DNA of 64,000 nt from Paraflavitalea soli (GTDB lineage Bacteria; Bacteroidota; Bacteroidia; Chitinophagales; Chitinophagaceae): positions 2,856,546 through 2,920,545 of the forward strand of contig NZ_CP032157.1 in NCBI RefSeq assembly GCF_003555545.1, in the 5' to 3' direction. Of this stretch, positions 32,220 through 40,941 are shown piece by piece. The position numbers and the translations under genes are program-made. Under the pieces are notes generated by a model, which saw nothing but the letters and a program-made list of their open reading frames with translations, ran no database searches and was not told the DNA's origin. Numbering within the stretch: the first letter of the stretch is position 1; each line of letters begins with the position of its first letter.

Positions 32220-33491
32220 TCACATCCTTAAAACCATAAAGCAGCTTTCCCCCTCGTTGCCCATTGCCTTATTGCCTCGCTGCCTTTCCCCCGCCCACCA
32301 GCCGCCAAAAACGGTTCGGCATAAAGCTTCAGTACCAATCAGCATCCGTACATCCCGCACCAGCTTCGGTAGCGAAGATCGGCTGATATAATCCGCGCAT
32401 TTATTCCGCTTCCTTTTTGGCCTTGCGCTCATGCCGCATTGAATACTGCAGGCAGCTTTTGCTGTTATTTTTTCATTTTTAATTGTTTTGTTATGAAGTA
32501 TTACCTCGTCGCTTCCACTTCCTGCTCTATGGTGGGCATTGAGCAGTGCACCGTTTTCGTTGTGGGCCCTTCGCGGCAGGCGGCCTTTGAAAGGCAGTAC
32601 AAAGGCCGCATCCTCATGGTCAGCACCAGCCGCCAGGCCTTGCCTCCCGTGCCCGGCCGCGTCTATCACTAAGGGCTTCGGCCCTTTTTCTATTTCCGTC
32701 ACCATCATCTCCACCTCGTTGCCTTCTAGCCTCGATGCCTCGTTGCCTTCCCCAATCCACTCCACCACCCGCATCGCGCCTCCCTTCACCAACTTAACCG
32801 TTTCACCCACCAGCTGATAAAACGCAATGCCCACCAGCCAGAAACAGCCCTGCTCATCCACTGGCGGAATCTCCTGCTCCACGCAAAAGCCAGCTCCTGC
32901 CGCACGTCCCATCACACAAAGCGGCCCTTCCTGTATGTCCCGGACAAACCTTCTCTTGTCAAAATCGATTGTCAGCAGGCAGCTTACCAACCGGTAATGC
33001 GTAGCTTCCACCGGTATGCTTTTCTTCTTCCGCAGCCGGAATGCCGGGATATCAATTTTCACTTTACCTGCTTCCCGGCTAAGATGATTGGCCGTATTGA
33101 AAGGAAGCACATCATCCAGTTCCCTGTCCACATGGAACTCAAATCCTGCCAGCCCCGAAAAGTCCCCCGCGCTCATTGTCCGTTCTCCCTTGTCATGTAT
33201 GCGATCACCCATGATCACATCATGCAGCCAGCCAACCATGCGGCTGCTCAACCGCTGATTGTTCACACCAGCTAGCACCGGCCCCATCGCCTGGCGAAAG
33301 AGCTTCGAAGCAGCCGCAGCCCGTCCGAACTCCGCCGCATTGCGCCGCGTATTGAGGAAGTTGGCGCCATGCTTCATGGCATGTGCGCTGGGACTTCCTT
33401 TCTCCTTTACCTGCTTGCCATACCCATTCGTAAAGTAAGTTTGTCCTCCAATCGATCCATGGATCTCTATATTCGATACATACCTGGCCAT
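32220..33491 (-). CDS. Unknown protein; C-terminal third probably not authentic
   Basis: A 423-codon frame from ATG 33491. The first about 250 residues look like a real protein: MARYVSNIEIHGSIGGQTYF, TRRNAAEFGRAAAASKLFRQ, then DFSGLAGFEFHVDRELDDVLP and a beta-rich part. I do not know a function. After VVEWIGEGNEASRLEGN (about residue 265), encoded by an 8-bp tandem repeat, the quality falls, and the frame runs antisense through a small plus-strand gene with its own terminator. One base shift at the repeat would end the protein at TAG or at three stops after the hairpin. The true end is therefore probably near 32690-32750. No signal peptide is seen. Confidence 0.45.
   Translation of the reverse strand: MARYVSNIEIHGSIGGQTYFTNGYGKQVKEKGSPSAHAMKHGANFLNTRRNAAEFGRAAAASKLFRQAMGPVLAGVNNQRLSSRMVGWLHDVIMGDRIHDKGERTMSAGDFSGLAGFEFHVDRELDDVLPFNTANHLSREAGKVKIDIPAFRLRKKKSIPVEATHYRLVSCLLTIDFDKRRFVRDIQEGPLCVMGRAAGAGFCVEQEIPPVDEQGCFWLVGIAFYQLVGETVKLVKGGAMRVVEWIGEGNEASRLEGNEVEMMVTEIEKGPKPLVIDAAGHGRQGLAAGADHEDAAFVLPFKGRLPRRAHNENGALLNAHHRAGSGSDEVILHNKTIKNEKITAKAACSIQCGMSARPKRKRNKCADYISRSSLPKLVRDVRMLIGTEALCRTVFGGWWAGERQRGNKAMGNEGESCFMVLRM
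32254..32287. repeat. Degenerate 8-bp tandem repeat, four units
   Basis: Read on the minus strand: GGCAGCGA, GGCAATAA, GGCAATG (7 bases) and GGCAACGA. Same unit as at 4632-4679 and 32721-32755. Confidence 0.6.
32493..32672 (+). CDS. Small 59-residue protein of unknown function
   Basis: ATG 32493 follows a 35-base T/A-rich leader that is unlike the GC-rich surroundings and typical of upstream regions in this genome. The product begins MKYYLVASTSCSMVGIEQCT and continues with VGPSRQAAFERQYKGRILMV; it has no signal or membrane segment. The stop codon TAA is immediately followed by a UUCG-loop terminator. Leader, compact frame and terminator together support a real gene lying antisense to the doubtful end of the frame at 32220-33491. 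I do not recognise a family. Confidence 0.55.
   Translation: MKYYLVASTSCSMVGIEQCTVFVVGPSRQAAFERQYKGRILMVSTSRQALPPVPGRVYH
32671..32690 (+). terminator. UUCG-tetraloop terminator after the small gene
   Basis: AAGGGC, TTCG, GCCCTT and then further T (to 32689): a 6-bp stem with the very stable UUCG loop, starting on the stop codon of the 59-residue gene. Confidence 0.75.
32721..32755. repeat. Degenerate 8-bp tandem repeat inside a coding frame
   Basis: On the minus strand: GGCAACGA, GGCATCGA, GGCTAGAA, GGCAACGA. Being 8 bp long, each added or lost unit shifts the reading frame of the gene at 32220-33491. Confidence 0.6.
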
Positions 33492-33877
33492 ACACGTTGA
33501 TTTTTATTGAATGTATCATCATTGCTCACCATCACCAAATGGCCGCTGTCGCACCCTGGCCTGCATTGTCGCCTGGTGTCGCAATGAATTGTTAAATCTT
33601 GTACAGACTAAAATTACAGCTCCATAGTGCCGGTTCCTAACCCTTTGGGATACCACCTGGAACACCCTGTGATAAGATCTGGGACACCCCTTGATGAACG
33701 GTAACACCGGCGATTCGCCCGCCCCAGGCGGCACCCATCCCGCTCCATAGAAAGGGCTTTCCGGGGGGCAGCACCCGGCTCTTTCCCATATCATTTCCTG
33801 ATCACCGGGTGGTGCATGCCCCATCAGGGCCATAGTAGTTCCCGGGTCAGTCCTGGGTTCTCCGTGGTTAAGTCCGG

Positions 33878-33932
33878 GTCAGCAGTAAAGCAACAGTAAA
33901 GGAACAGTGAAGCAATAGTATCACTTCAGTAC
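33878..33932. repeat. Five degenerate 11-bp tandem repeats
   Basis: GTCAGCAGTAA, AGCAACAGTAA, AGGAACAGTGA, AGCAATAGTAT and CACTTCAGTAC follow one another without gaps; AGT is fixed at the same place in each. The same kind of array occurs at 34987-35030. Confidence 0.65.
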
Positions 33933-34190
33933 TCAAATGCAGGCGCAATGCGGATTTGTATTGTTTCTGATCGGCGAATGCACACCCCTGGCGGGTTTGA
34001 TCGAAACAGAAGAATTGAAGACAGACAGGTATTCCATAAAAAATTATTCCCTTATTCAATGTACGAAATATGCCTCAATAAGCTAGCCAAAGACGAAAAT
34101 ATAAGCAGCCAGATTAAAACCCGAAGTAGTGGGGCCAGAAGAGTATATCTTCCCATCCATCCCACCAATCCAATAAATCCCGGTTCAGAC

Positions 34191-34219
34191 AAAAATAGCC
34201 CCGCTCTCTCAAGCGGGGC
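34191..34219 (-). terminator. Orphan intrinsic terminator
   Basis: On the minus strand an 8-bp perfect stem (34198-34205 with 34212-34219, 6-nt loop) is followed by TATTTTTG. No gene ends before it on this strand, so it may close an unseen RNA or be a leftover of a deleted gene. Confidence 0.55.
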
Positions 34220-34573
34220 CATTCCATACAAATATCAGATCAATACAGGTAATTACAAACTCCTCTGTACCTATCATACAGTTGAATGTTTAAAAATAAA
34301 CTACATCGCCGTCAGACCCTAACAGCTTCGACTTTTAAAGTCAGCTCCTCATCCCGTCCAAATCCTGCCTTTCATTCCCCGCTGCATCCGGACCCTTGTC
34401 CTGTTTGCCTGGTGGCTGGCACACCAGGCCTTTCATTGATCACAGTGGTGAAAACGAAAACCAGTGGCAATAGCCCTCAGCCGGTAGCTATCTGCAAAAG
34501 CAAATAGCAAAGAGCTGAAATGGTAAAAGCTACTGCTAAAACCCAACCGCTTGTAGCCAACAGCTAAAAAAAC

Positions 34574-34617
34574 TAGTCCCGCCACAACTTGTCCCGCCAC
34601 AGCGGGCGCTCGCAGCT
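34574..34617. repeat. Isolated copy of the CTTGTCCCGC...AGCGGG repeat
   Basis: CTTGTCCCGCCACAGCGGGC followed by GCTCGCAGCT resembles the first unit at 9599-9626 (CTTGTCCCGCAACAGCGGGA, GCTACAGCT). A partial duplicate (GTCCCGCCACAA) lies just before it. Confidence 0.5.
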
Positions 34618-34726
34618 CTAAGCTCGTGGCTCAAAGCTTGCTTTCAGTGTTGCACAACACTTAGTTCCATCAACCATGCTTAGAGGCCTCGTCCACATGG
34701 TCAATTGCTTTGGTAACTGTTCCACA

Positions 34727-34900
34727 CAAACATACGATAGCCGGATACCCGTTTCCAAATGCGAAGTGGGCGTTTCCGCAATCTTCGTTTGTTTGCAGGC
34801 ATAATGGTTGTTTTTTCAACCATTATGCATCGATTCGCATGAAGATTTCGGAAACTGTCATAACGCATTTGGAAATGGCCTTGCTGATATAGTACGTTTG
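34727..34900. repeat. 174-base imperfect palindrome with symmetric internal loops
   Basis: Four paired arms share one centre (34813.5): CAAACATAC 34727-34735 with GTACGTTTG 34892-34900 (8 of 9); GTTTCCAAATGCG 34751-34763 with 34864-34876 (12 of 13); GTTTCCGCAATCTTC 34772-34786 with 34841-34855 (14 of 15); GCATAATGGTTG 34799-34810 with 34817-34828 (12 of 12). The unpaired gaps are equal on both sides (15, 8 and 12 bases), with a loop of six T. It forms one long hairpin; no T-run follows, so it is not a terminator. Confidence 0.8.
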
Positions 34901-34986
34901 CAATGAGCCAGAAGGCAAGGTGACAAAAACAACAGCGACTAATAATCAGTACAAGACAAAATCAATAATCACCTGCCCTTCATTAT

Positions 34987-35030
34987 GGCTACAGCATAGC
35001 TTCAGTATACCTTCAGTATGGATAGAGTAT
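34987..35030. repeat. Four degenerate 11-bp tandem repeats
   Basis: GGCTACAGCAT, AGCTTCAGTAT, ACCTTCAGTAT and GGATAGAGTAT are contiguous, with AGTAT at the end of three units. Same period and core as the array at 33878-33932. Confidence 0.65.
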
Positions 35031-35281
35031 GCTAATAGCGACAAACACAAAAACAGCCACTTTTCGCAGAGACTGAGAGGGAAGCTGGCGCCTCCCACCC
35101 AAGGCAATACCCAAACACCACTAGAGATCCGCATCCATACCCTTTGATCAGGCAACCAGATAAAGAGCTGGGATAATTCCCCCCTGCTTTCATCAACCCT
35201 ATCAACTTAAAGTTATCATGTCCCCTTGATAAAGCGTAAATCCTACACACAAAAATCAAGCGTTCAACCGCTAATCCCTGC

Positions 35282-35293
35282 GCAAACGGTTGC
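35282..35293. promoter_or_regulatory. LacI/GalR-type operator upstream of the SusC gene
   Basis: GCAAACGGTTGC, centred on CG, matches the LacI/GalR operator pattern and is the exact reverse complement of the site at 11280-11291. It lies about 120 bases upstream of the SusC start, where carbohydrate-responsive repressors usually act. Confidence 0.5.
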
Positions 35294-35415
35294 ACTTCAA
35301 CATTCCTTGCTAAATTGTTTTAGTCAAGGCAAAATAGGTTAAAGAAAAGTTAAGTTCTGCGTAAGTTTATCATGTGAATACCCCTACCTTTAAGGCTCAA
35401 ACCAAACTTACTGTA

Positions 35416-38400
35416 ATGATGAAAAAGTTCTTTTTATCATGTGTGTTGCTATGCCTGTCCCTTTGTATGCTGGGACAGGAAGTAATGATCACAGGAGTCA
35501 TTTCCGATGCCAAAGGCGCACCCCTCCCGGGTGTAAGTATTAAGATCAAAGGCACCGAAAGAGGCGTTACCACCAATGACAAAGGTTTCTTCTCGATCCC
35601 AACCAAGGTCAATGATGTACTTGAAATATCCTACGTAGGATATGCTCCACAAACCGTTAAGGTCGTCAACGAACGCCCACTCTCCATCAAGTTAGCCGAG
35701 TCAAACAGCAATCTTACCGAAACAGTCGTCATCGGTTACCAGAAAGTAACCCGTAAGAAAAATACCGCCGCTATTTCCAGCATTTCCGGGAAAGAACTGG
35801 CCAACCTGCCTGCTGCCAGCTTTGACCAATTACTCCAGGGACGGCTTTCCGGGGTAAACGTGCAGAACTTCAGCGGCGCTCCCGGCGCTACACCCTCTGT
35901 AAGCGTTCGCGGTAGTTCACTCATTACTTCAGCTTACGATGAAAATACCGTACTCAATACGCCTTTATATGTAGTCGATGGGGTTCCCCAGCCTACCGAA
36001 ACTTATGTAGGTCCAGGTACCGGTACCGGCATGAACTACCTCGGTGGTGTAAACCCCAACGATATTGAATCCATTGATGTATTAAAAGATGCCTCCGCAG
36101 CAGCCATCTACGGTTCCCGCGCAGCCAATGGGGTGATCCTCATCACTACCAAAAAAGGAAGAAGCGGTGCACCCAAAGTGATCGTATCCGGTTACGCCGG
36201 TATTGTTCAGCGCCCTGAATTGCGCGATGTAACACTCGGGGTAGCAGAAAGAAGAGCCAAGATGGACATCCTACTGAAGCAACTCGAACCTTCCCAAAAA
36301 AGAGGCCTGCCCTACCTGCTCACAGATAGCCTCAACCCCGCTTTTAATGGCAATACCGACTGGCAGGATATGTTTTACCAATCTGGAAGTATTAAAAGTG
36401 CCGACCTCAGCCTGAGCGGCGGAAGTGATGGCGGTACCAACTATCGTTTCAGCACCAATTATTACGATGAAAAGGGTATCATCAAGGCCACCGGCTTCAA
36501 GAGATACACCATGAGGCTCAACCTGGGCGCCCGTACTTTGGGCGGCAAGCTCGAGATCAACCCCATCATCAACTATTCCCGTACCGACAAGTCACGTGGT
36601 AATGGTGATGGCAACAGCCCCATCAGCCTGGGTGCCGGCAACATGCCGACCTCCCTTTTTAACCTCGATCCCAATAAAAAAGCCTTCCTACTGGGACAAT
36701 ATGAGGACAACCTCGACAAAAACATCAGCAACCAGTTCAACTTTACCTTGAACCTTGGATATAATTTCAATAGTCACTTAAGGCTCACCTCACTCACTTC
36801 CTATATCTATAGGAATGCCCGCCGCGACTACAACCGCACCAGCGAACTGATGAATGACAATGGAAACTACTCCTACACATTCTCCGACAATGGTGTAACC
36901 ATTATGTCGTCCAACTACCTGAGCTATGTGAACAGCTTTGGAAAGCACAACCTCAGTGTGGTAGGCGGTCAGGAATTTACTTATGATCAATATCAATATA
37001 CCACCGCCTCCGGTTCAGGTGGTGCATCTGACCAGATCCAGGTAGTACAGGGCTTCCAGCAACTTAAAATAGGCGCCTATTCCGATTACCAGGCCTATGG
37101 TTTATTGTCCTATTACGGACGTATGGCCTATGATTTTGATGGCAAATACCTCCTTTCCGGTAGCGTACGTACCGATGGATCATCCCGCTTCGGTGAAGAC
37201 AACAAATGGGGCTTCTTCCCCTCTGCTTCAGCAGCCTGGATCATGACAGAAGAATCCTGGATGAAAGGAATAACCAACACTTTCTCTATGATCAAGCTGC
37301 GCGCCAGCCTGGGTACTTCCGGAGCCATGCCCAACGAAAACTATCTCCAGTATAACCTGTACAATGTAAACGACGTTCCCTTCAATGGTAACGACAGAGC
37401 AGGCACCTACAACTCCATCACAGCCGTTACCCCCAATTTCTATAATGGCGCCGCACAGAAAGGATTGAGCTGGGAAAGATCAAAGCAATGGAATATTGGT
37501 ACCGATGTGGAGATCCAGAATGGCAAATACTCTGCCTCGCTCGATTTCTATAATAAAGAAAACTCCTTTGGCTTATTCTCTGTATTGCTCCCCGTAACTT
37601 CTGGTTATGATGTAGCCAAAACCAACTCCATTGGTGTACGTAACTACGGCGTGGAATTAACCCTGGCAGCCAACCTCCTACCCAGCAAGAGTGAATTAAA
37701 ATGGTTCAGTCGACTCAATATCGGGTTCAATAAGAACAAGATCATGAACCTGCCCAATGGTGGCCGCGACCTGGTATTGAATGGCGACCGTTTCGACAAA
37801 AACCATATTCTTTCCGTAGGCAGCCCCATCAATGCATTTTACCTGTACAAAACATTGGGAGTATATGCCACAGATAAAGATGTGCCCGTCAATCCATTTA
37901 CAGGTGGGCTGTTTAGAAATCCAAACGGAGAATACCGCGCCGGTGATTTCCAGTTTGCCGACCTCGATGGTGATTACCTGATTGATGTATTCAATGAAGG
38001 CCTCAACCCTGATAAAATGCCTGTTGGTGATCCCAACCCCAAAGTAACCGGTGGTATTACCAACAACTTTACCTGGAAAAACCTTTCACTCAGCGTATTC
38101 TGCACCTTCACATTTGGAAGAGATGTATTGAACCTCTTTAAGTCCGATCGTTTTGCCAACTCACAGGACGGCAGCGCCAATTATAATTTTGCCCGCTTTT
38201 CCATCGCCGACCTCAATAAATACAACATCTGGCGCGAACCAGGTGACAAAGCCGAATACGCCAAGTATGACTTAGGTAGTTATCGTTATTACTATACCTC
38301 TGCCCAAACATTCTTCCTGGAAAAAGGCGATTATTTCAGGGTCAAAAGCATCATACTGGGTTATGACCTTTCCCGCAACTTGCTGAGCAAATTCAAGATT

Positions 38401-38559
38401 GACCGGTTCAAAGTTTTCGGTTCTATCGACAATGTGGCCATGTTCCAGCGTTCTAAAGACCTGCCCGATGCAGAAGCCGTAAACTCTTATGGAGAATACA
38501 GTGGCGCGGGTTATCCCATTCCCCGGAAATTCACACTAGGCCTGGAAGTTCAATTCTAA
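35416..38559 (+). CDS. SusC/RagA-family TonB-dependent outer-membrane receptor
   Basis: A 1047-residue receptor from ATG 35416 (MMKKFFLSCVLLCLSLCMLG), chosen over an upstream GTG because it starts the signal peptide. Domains: carboxypeptidase-like CarbopepD_reg (about 22-110, GVISDAKGAPLPGVSIKIKG), plug (about 115-235, with DVLKDASAAAIYGSRAANGV) and a beta-barrel to the C-terminus (GLEVQF). It would import oligosaccharides, peptides or other large nutrients with TonB energy, with the SusD protein as lid. It is the first gene of a four-gene operon. It lacks an N-terminal STN domain, so it is not an obvious anti-sigma-factor transducer. The likely control is through the LacI-type site upstream. 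Confidence 0.95.
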   Translation: MMKKFFLSCVLLCLSLCMLGQEVMITGVISDAKGAPLPGVSIKIKGTERGVTTNDKGFFSIPTKVNDVLEISYVGYAPQTVKVVNERPLSIKLAESNSNLTETVVIGYQKVTRKKNTAAISSISGKELANLPAASFDQLLQGRLSGVNVQNFSGAPGATPSVSVRGSSLITSAYDENTVLNTPLYVVDGVPQPTETYVGPGTGTGMNYLGGVNPNDIESIDVLKDASAAAIYGSRAANGVILITTKKGRSGAPKVIVSGYAGIVQRPELRDVTLGVAERRAKMDILLKQLEPSQKRGLPYLLTDSLNPAFNGNTDWQDMFYQSGSIKSADLSLSGGSDGGTNYRFSTNYYDEKGIIKATGFKRYTMRLNLGARTLGGKLEINPIINYSRTDKSRGNGDGNSPISLGAGNMPTSLFNLDPNKKAFLLGQYEDNLDKNISNQFNFTLNLGYNFNSHLRLTSLTSYIYRNARRDYNRTSELMNDNGNYSYTFSDNGVTIMSSNYLSYVNSFGKHNLSVVGGQEFTYDQYQYTTASGSGGASDQIQVVQGFQQLKIGAYSDYQAYGLLSYYGRMAYDFDGKYLLSGSVRTDGSSRFGEDNKWGFFPSASAAWIMTEESWMKGITNTFSMIKLRASLGTSGAMPNENYLQYNLYNVNDVPFNGNDRAGTYNSITAVTPNFYNGAAQKGLSWERSKQWNIGTDVEIQNGKYSASLDFYNKENSFGLFSVLLPVTSGYDVAKTNSIGVRNYGVELTLAANLLPSKSELKWFSRLNIGFNKNKIMNLPNGGRDLVLNGDRFDKNHILSVGSPINAFYLYKTLGVYATDKDVPVNPFTGGLFRNPNGEYRAGDFQFADLDGDYLIDVFNEGLNPDKMPVGDPNPKVTGGITNNFTWKNLSLSVFCTFTFGRDVLNLFKSDRFANSQDGSANYNFARFSIADLNKYNIWREPGDKAEYAKYDLGSYRYYYTSAQTFFLEKGDYFRVKSIILGYDLSRNLLSKFKIDRFKVFGSIDNVAMFQRSKDLPDAEAVNSYGEYSGAGYPIPRKFTLGLEVQF

Positions 38560-38583
38560 TGTAAACGTTAAAAAAGGAAAACT

Positions 38584-40164
38584 ATGAAACGCAGTTTATC
38601 AATATATACCCTCGCCATATTGCTGGTGTGTGTGCTGGCGGGTAGTGCCTGTAAAAAAATACTGGAACAAACCCCTAAAAACTCTACCTATGGCGAAGTG
38701 TTCTGGAAATCAGCCCGCGATTACTCAGGCGCCATGGCAGGCAACTACGCCTTGCTAAGAGATGCCCTGACCGATAAAAACAACCGTTACTATATGTACG
38801 GGGACGCTATAGCCAAAAATTACTTTACCATTAAGTATAATGGCGACGGGTTGGAAGGTATCCAGAATGGTGATTTTACTTTCAAATACAACCTCAACTC
38901 CCTGGGTGATTGGACCAAATTCTTCAAGACCATCACCATGAGCAACCTCATCATCGACAAGGTCAATAAATCAACCGATGCTGATTTCAGTGACCTGACC
39001 AGTGATATCCAACAATTCAAAAATAAAATAAAAGGCCAGGCCCTCTTTCTCCGGGCATTCACCTATTTTGAAATGACCCGGGTATGGGGCGATGTGCCAA
39101 TGGTCATTGAATCCTATGAAGATCCCCTCACTGCTCCTCAACTTCCTCGTACGCCCGCCGTTGATGTATGGAAACAAATTGAAAAAGATGCCAAAGAAGC
39201 CGCAGCCTTATTGGAATGGGGGTATGCTGTAAAGCAGGAAAGAGCGGTGACCGCCAACAGGGGCGCAGCTTATGCATTGCTTACACACCTCTACCTTTGG
39301 CGCGCCACCATGAGCAACCTCAACTCCACTGTACCCAACCCGGTGGATGTGAACAATGCCGATACTACCGTTACTAAACTGCTGGCGCAGGGTGGTTACA
39401 CCTACACCGATACCACTAATTATTACATGACCTTTATCGGTCGTAACAATACTGTTACTTCTTCCGAAGGCATCTTCCAGTTGTATATGGACGACAGAAC
39501 ACAGGAAGGGTCCAAATACCATATTGGCCTGGAATTCCTGCGTGGCGAAGAATACGTGGATTATTTTGGCAACAGTGCGCGCTTCTGGGTACCCTCTGCC
39601 TATTTCAACAACAATTACCAGTTCTGGTTTTGGAATGGTTCTGATTGGGTAAGACCGCTTGATACCATGGACATCCGCTACCGTAAGAATTTCGATTATG
39701 TAAATTCTACCGAGCCCATGTGCCGCAAGTACAGCAATGTAGTGTACCGCAACCCCGGCCAGAGCCTCGATGCTTACCTGAGCAATGACATGATCATCTT
39801 CCGCTATGCAGACATGAAACTCTTGCAGGCAGAAATCGCCCTGTACAAAAATGACCTCCCTACAGCCATTCAGATCATCAACGACAACCGCGAAAGAAAT
39901 GGTTCTAATCCTGCCAACCGCGTAGATGACACCTATACCCGTGATGATCTTATGTGGGAATATGTAACAGAACGGGGGAAAGAATTGTACCTGGAAGGTC
40001 ATATCTATTATGATCTGCTCCGCACAAGGAAATATGAAGACTTTATAGATTGGCTTACTGCAAGCAGGTTTACCCGTGGCGGCTTTTACTGGCCGGTAAA
40101 CCCTGGCTTATTCAAGGAAAACAGGTTCCTGGTTCAAACCTCTTATTGGCTGGGCAAGATCTAA
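38584..40164 (+). CDS. SusD/RagB-family nutrient-binding lipoprotein
   Basis: A 526-residue outer-membrane lipoprotein with lipobox LAGSAC-K near residue 23. The SusD fold is shown by the N-terminal LEQTPKNSTYGEVFWKSARDY, the helical TPR-like core (RALFLRAFTYFEMTRVWGDV-type stretch) and the C-terminal WEYVTERGKELYLEGHIYYDLLRTRK. It would bind the substrate at the surface and deliver it to the SusC barrel. It starts 24 bases after the SusC stop. No glycoside hydrolase is encoded nearby, so the substrate cannot be guessed. Confidence 0.93.
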   Translation: MKRSLSIYTLAILLVCVLAGSACKKILEQTPKNSTYGEVFWKSARDYSGAMAGNYALLRDALTDKNNRYYMYGDAIAKNYFTIKYNGDGLEGIQNGDFTFKYNLNSLGDWTKFFKTITMSNLIIDKVNKSTDADFSDLTSDIQQFKNKIKGQALFLRAFTYFEMTRVWGDVPMVIESYEDPLTAPQLPRTPAVDVWKQIEKDAKEAAALLEWGYAVKQERAVTANRGAAYALLTHLYLWRATMSNLNSTVPNPVDVNNADTTVTKLLAQGGYTYTDTTNYYMTFIGRNNTVTSSEGIFQLYMDDRTQEGSKYHIGLEFLRGEEYVDYFGNSARFWVPSAYFNNNYQFWFWNGSDWVRPLDTMDIRYRKNFDYVNSTEPMCRKYSNVVYRNPGQSLDAYLSNDMIIFRYADMKLLQAEIALYKNDLPTAIQIINDNRERNGSNPANRVDDTYTRDDLMWEYVTERGKELYLEGHIYYDLLRTRKYEDFIDWLTASRFTRGGFYWPVNPGLFKENRFLVQTSYWLGKI

Positions 40165-40198
40165 ACATCACATGTTTAACTCAATTAACTATTCGTTT

Positions 40199-40894
40199 AT
40201 GAAAAATATAATTCCAGGCATATTTGTTCTCCTGATAGCGGCAAGCCTCGTATCCTGCAAAAAGGATGGCTATAAAAATGATGGCGGCACACACGATCCC
40301 AGGGTCAACATGACAACCTACGATTTTCTCAAATCAAAGCCCCAGTTCTCTTCCCTGATACGATTGATAGACAGGGCTGGTTTAAAAGATGCCATCAACG
40401 GCAATATCACCTTCTTTGCTAGTACCAATTTCAGCGTCGATGAATTTGTTCGAGCTAGATACTATAAAAAAGCTAAAGAACTGAATGACGAAAATATCAT
40501 ATATACCCTAGATAGCCTACCGCTGCAGGAGATAAAAGATTCATTAAAGATGTACATGTATACTGGTGATCTGGGCAGGGATAAGCTCACATTGGAGGGG
40601 AAATATATTCAAAACCTCTTGGGTACTATACCTAATACAGCTTTCTACATCAAACTAAGAAGAGTAAAGGCCGACGATTTTAACCCTTATCTTAATTATG
40701 TGGATTACATCAATTTTACTAAGGTGATCGCTACCCGTGACGAGACCGAGCCTGATCCGAAGAAAATTCCCGCAAAAGACAAAGACATGAGTGTTGACTG
40801 CCAAACCACCGGCATCATCACTACCACCGGCATTATTCATGTACTGGATGATTACCACCGGTTATTCTTCAACACCGAAGAGTTACCTAAATAA
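40199..40894 (+). CDS. Fasciclin-domain lipoprotein
   Basis: A 231-residue lipoprotein starting at ATG 40199 (MKNIIPGIFVLLIAASLVSC), with the lipobox Cys followed by KK. A FAS1 fold follows: TTYDFLKSKPQFSSLIRLID, the segment AINGNITFFASTNFSVDEF and a late TTTGIIHVLDDY strand. FAS1 domains mediate adhesion or protein binding at the surface, and in Bacteroidota they are common as third genes behind SusC/SusD pairs. It starts 34 bases after the SusD stop. Confidence 0.87.
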   Translation: MKNIIPGIFVLLIAASLVSCKKDGYKNDGGTHDPRVNMTTYDFLKSKPQFSSLIRLIDRAGLKDAINGNITFFASTNFSVDEFVRARYYKKAKELNDENIIYTLDSLPLQEIKDSLKMYMYTGDLGRDKLTLEGKYIQNLLGTIPNTAFYIKLRRVKADDFNPYLNYVDYINFTKVIATRDETEPDPKKIPAKDKDMSVDCQTTGIITTTGIIHVLDDYHRLFFNTEELPK

Positions 40895-40941
40895 TAATCC
40901 CAAACGCTATCATTATTTTCTTACATACAAGCATATTCAAT

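Larger units (their letters stand above)
33492..35415. other. Gene-poor, repeat-rich region before the SusC gene
   Basis: 1.9 kb without a convincing gene. It contains two arrays of 11-bp degenerate repeats (33878-33932 and 34987-35030), a minus-strand terminator (34191-34219), a relative of the GCCCC-type repeat (34574-34617), a 174-base palindrome (34727-34900) and a LacI-type operator (35282-35293). Short open frames here have no recognisable features. Confidence 0.55.

Noticed and set aside
32220-32690. C-terminal 150 codons of the unknown minus-strand gene as real coding sequence
   Set aside because: It lies behind an 8-bp tandem repeat, is antisense to a frame with its own leader and terminator, and has low-complexity composition. 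The feature is kept with low confidence and a note on the likely end.
33519-33833. Minus-strand frame of 104 codons
   Set aside because: Rich in Pro, Gly and Arg in a way usual for chance frames in GC-rich non-coding DNA; no homology features.
33948-34322. Plus-strand frame of 124 codons
   Set aside because: No leader, no recognisable motifs, composition like non-coding DNA, and it overlaps a terminator hairpin.
34191-34400. Fourth copy of the small RNA family ending in the terminator at 34191-34219
   Set aside because: The terminator is good, but none of the shared blocks (GATACGG, CCAATTATCC, GTCCAAAAG) and no TTG-N20-TAnnTTTG promoter are found upstream on that strand.
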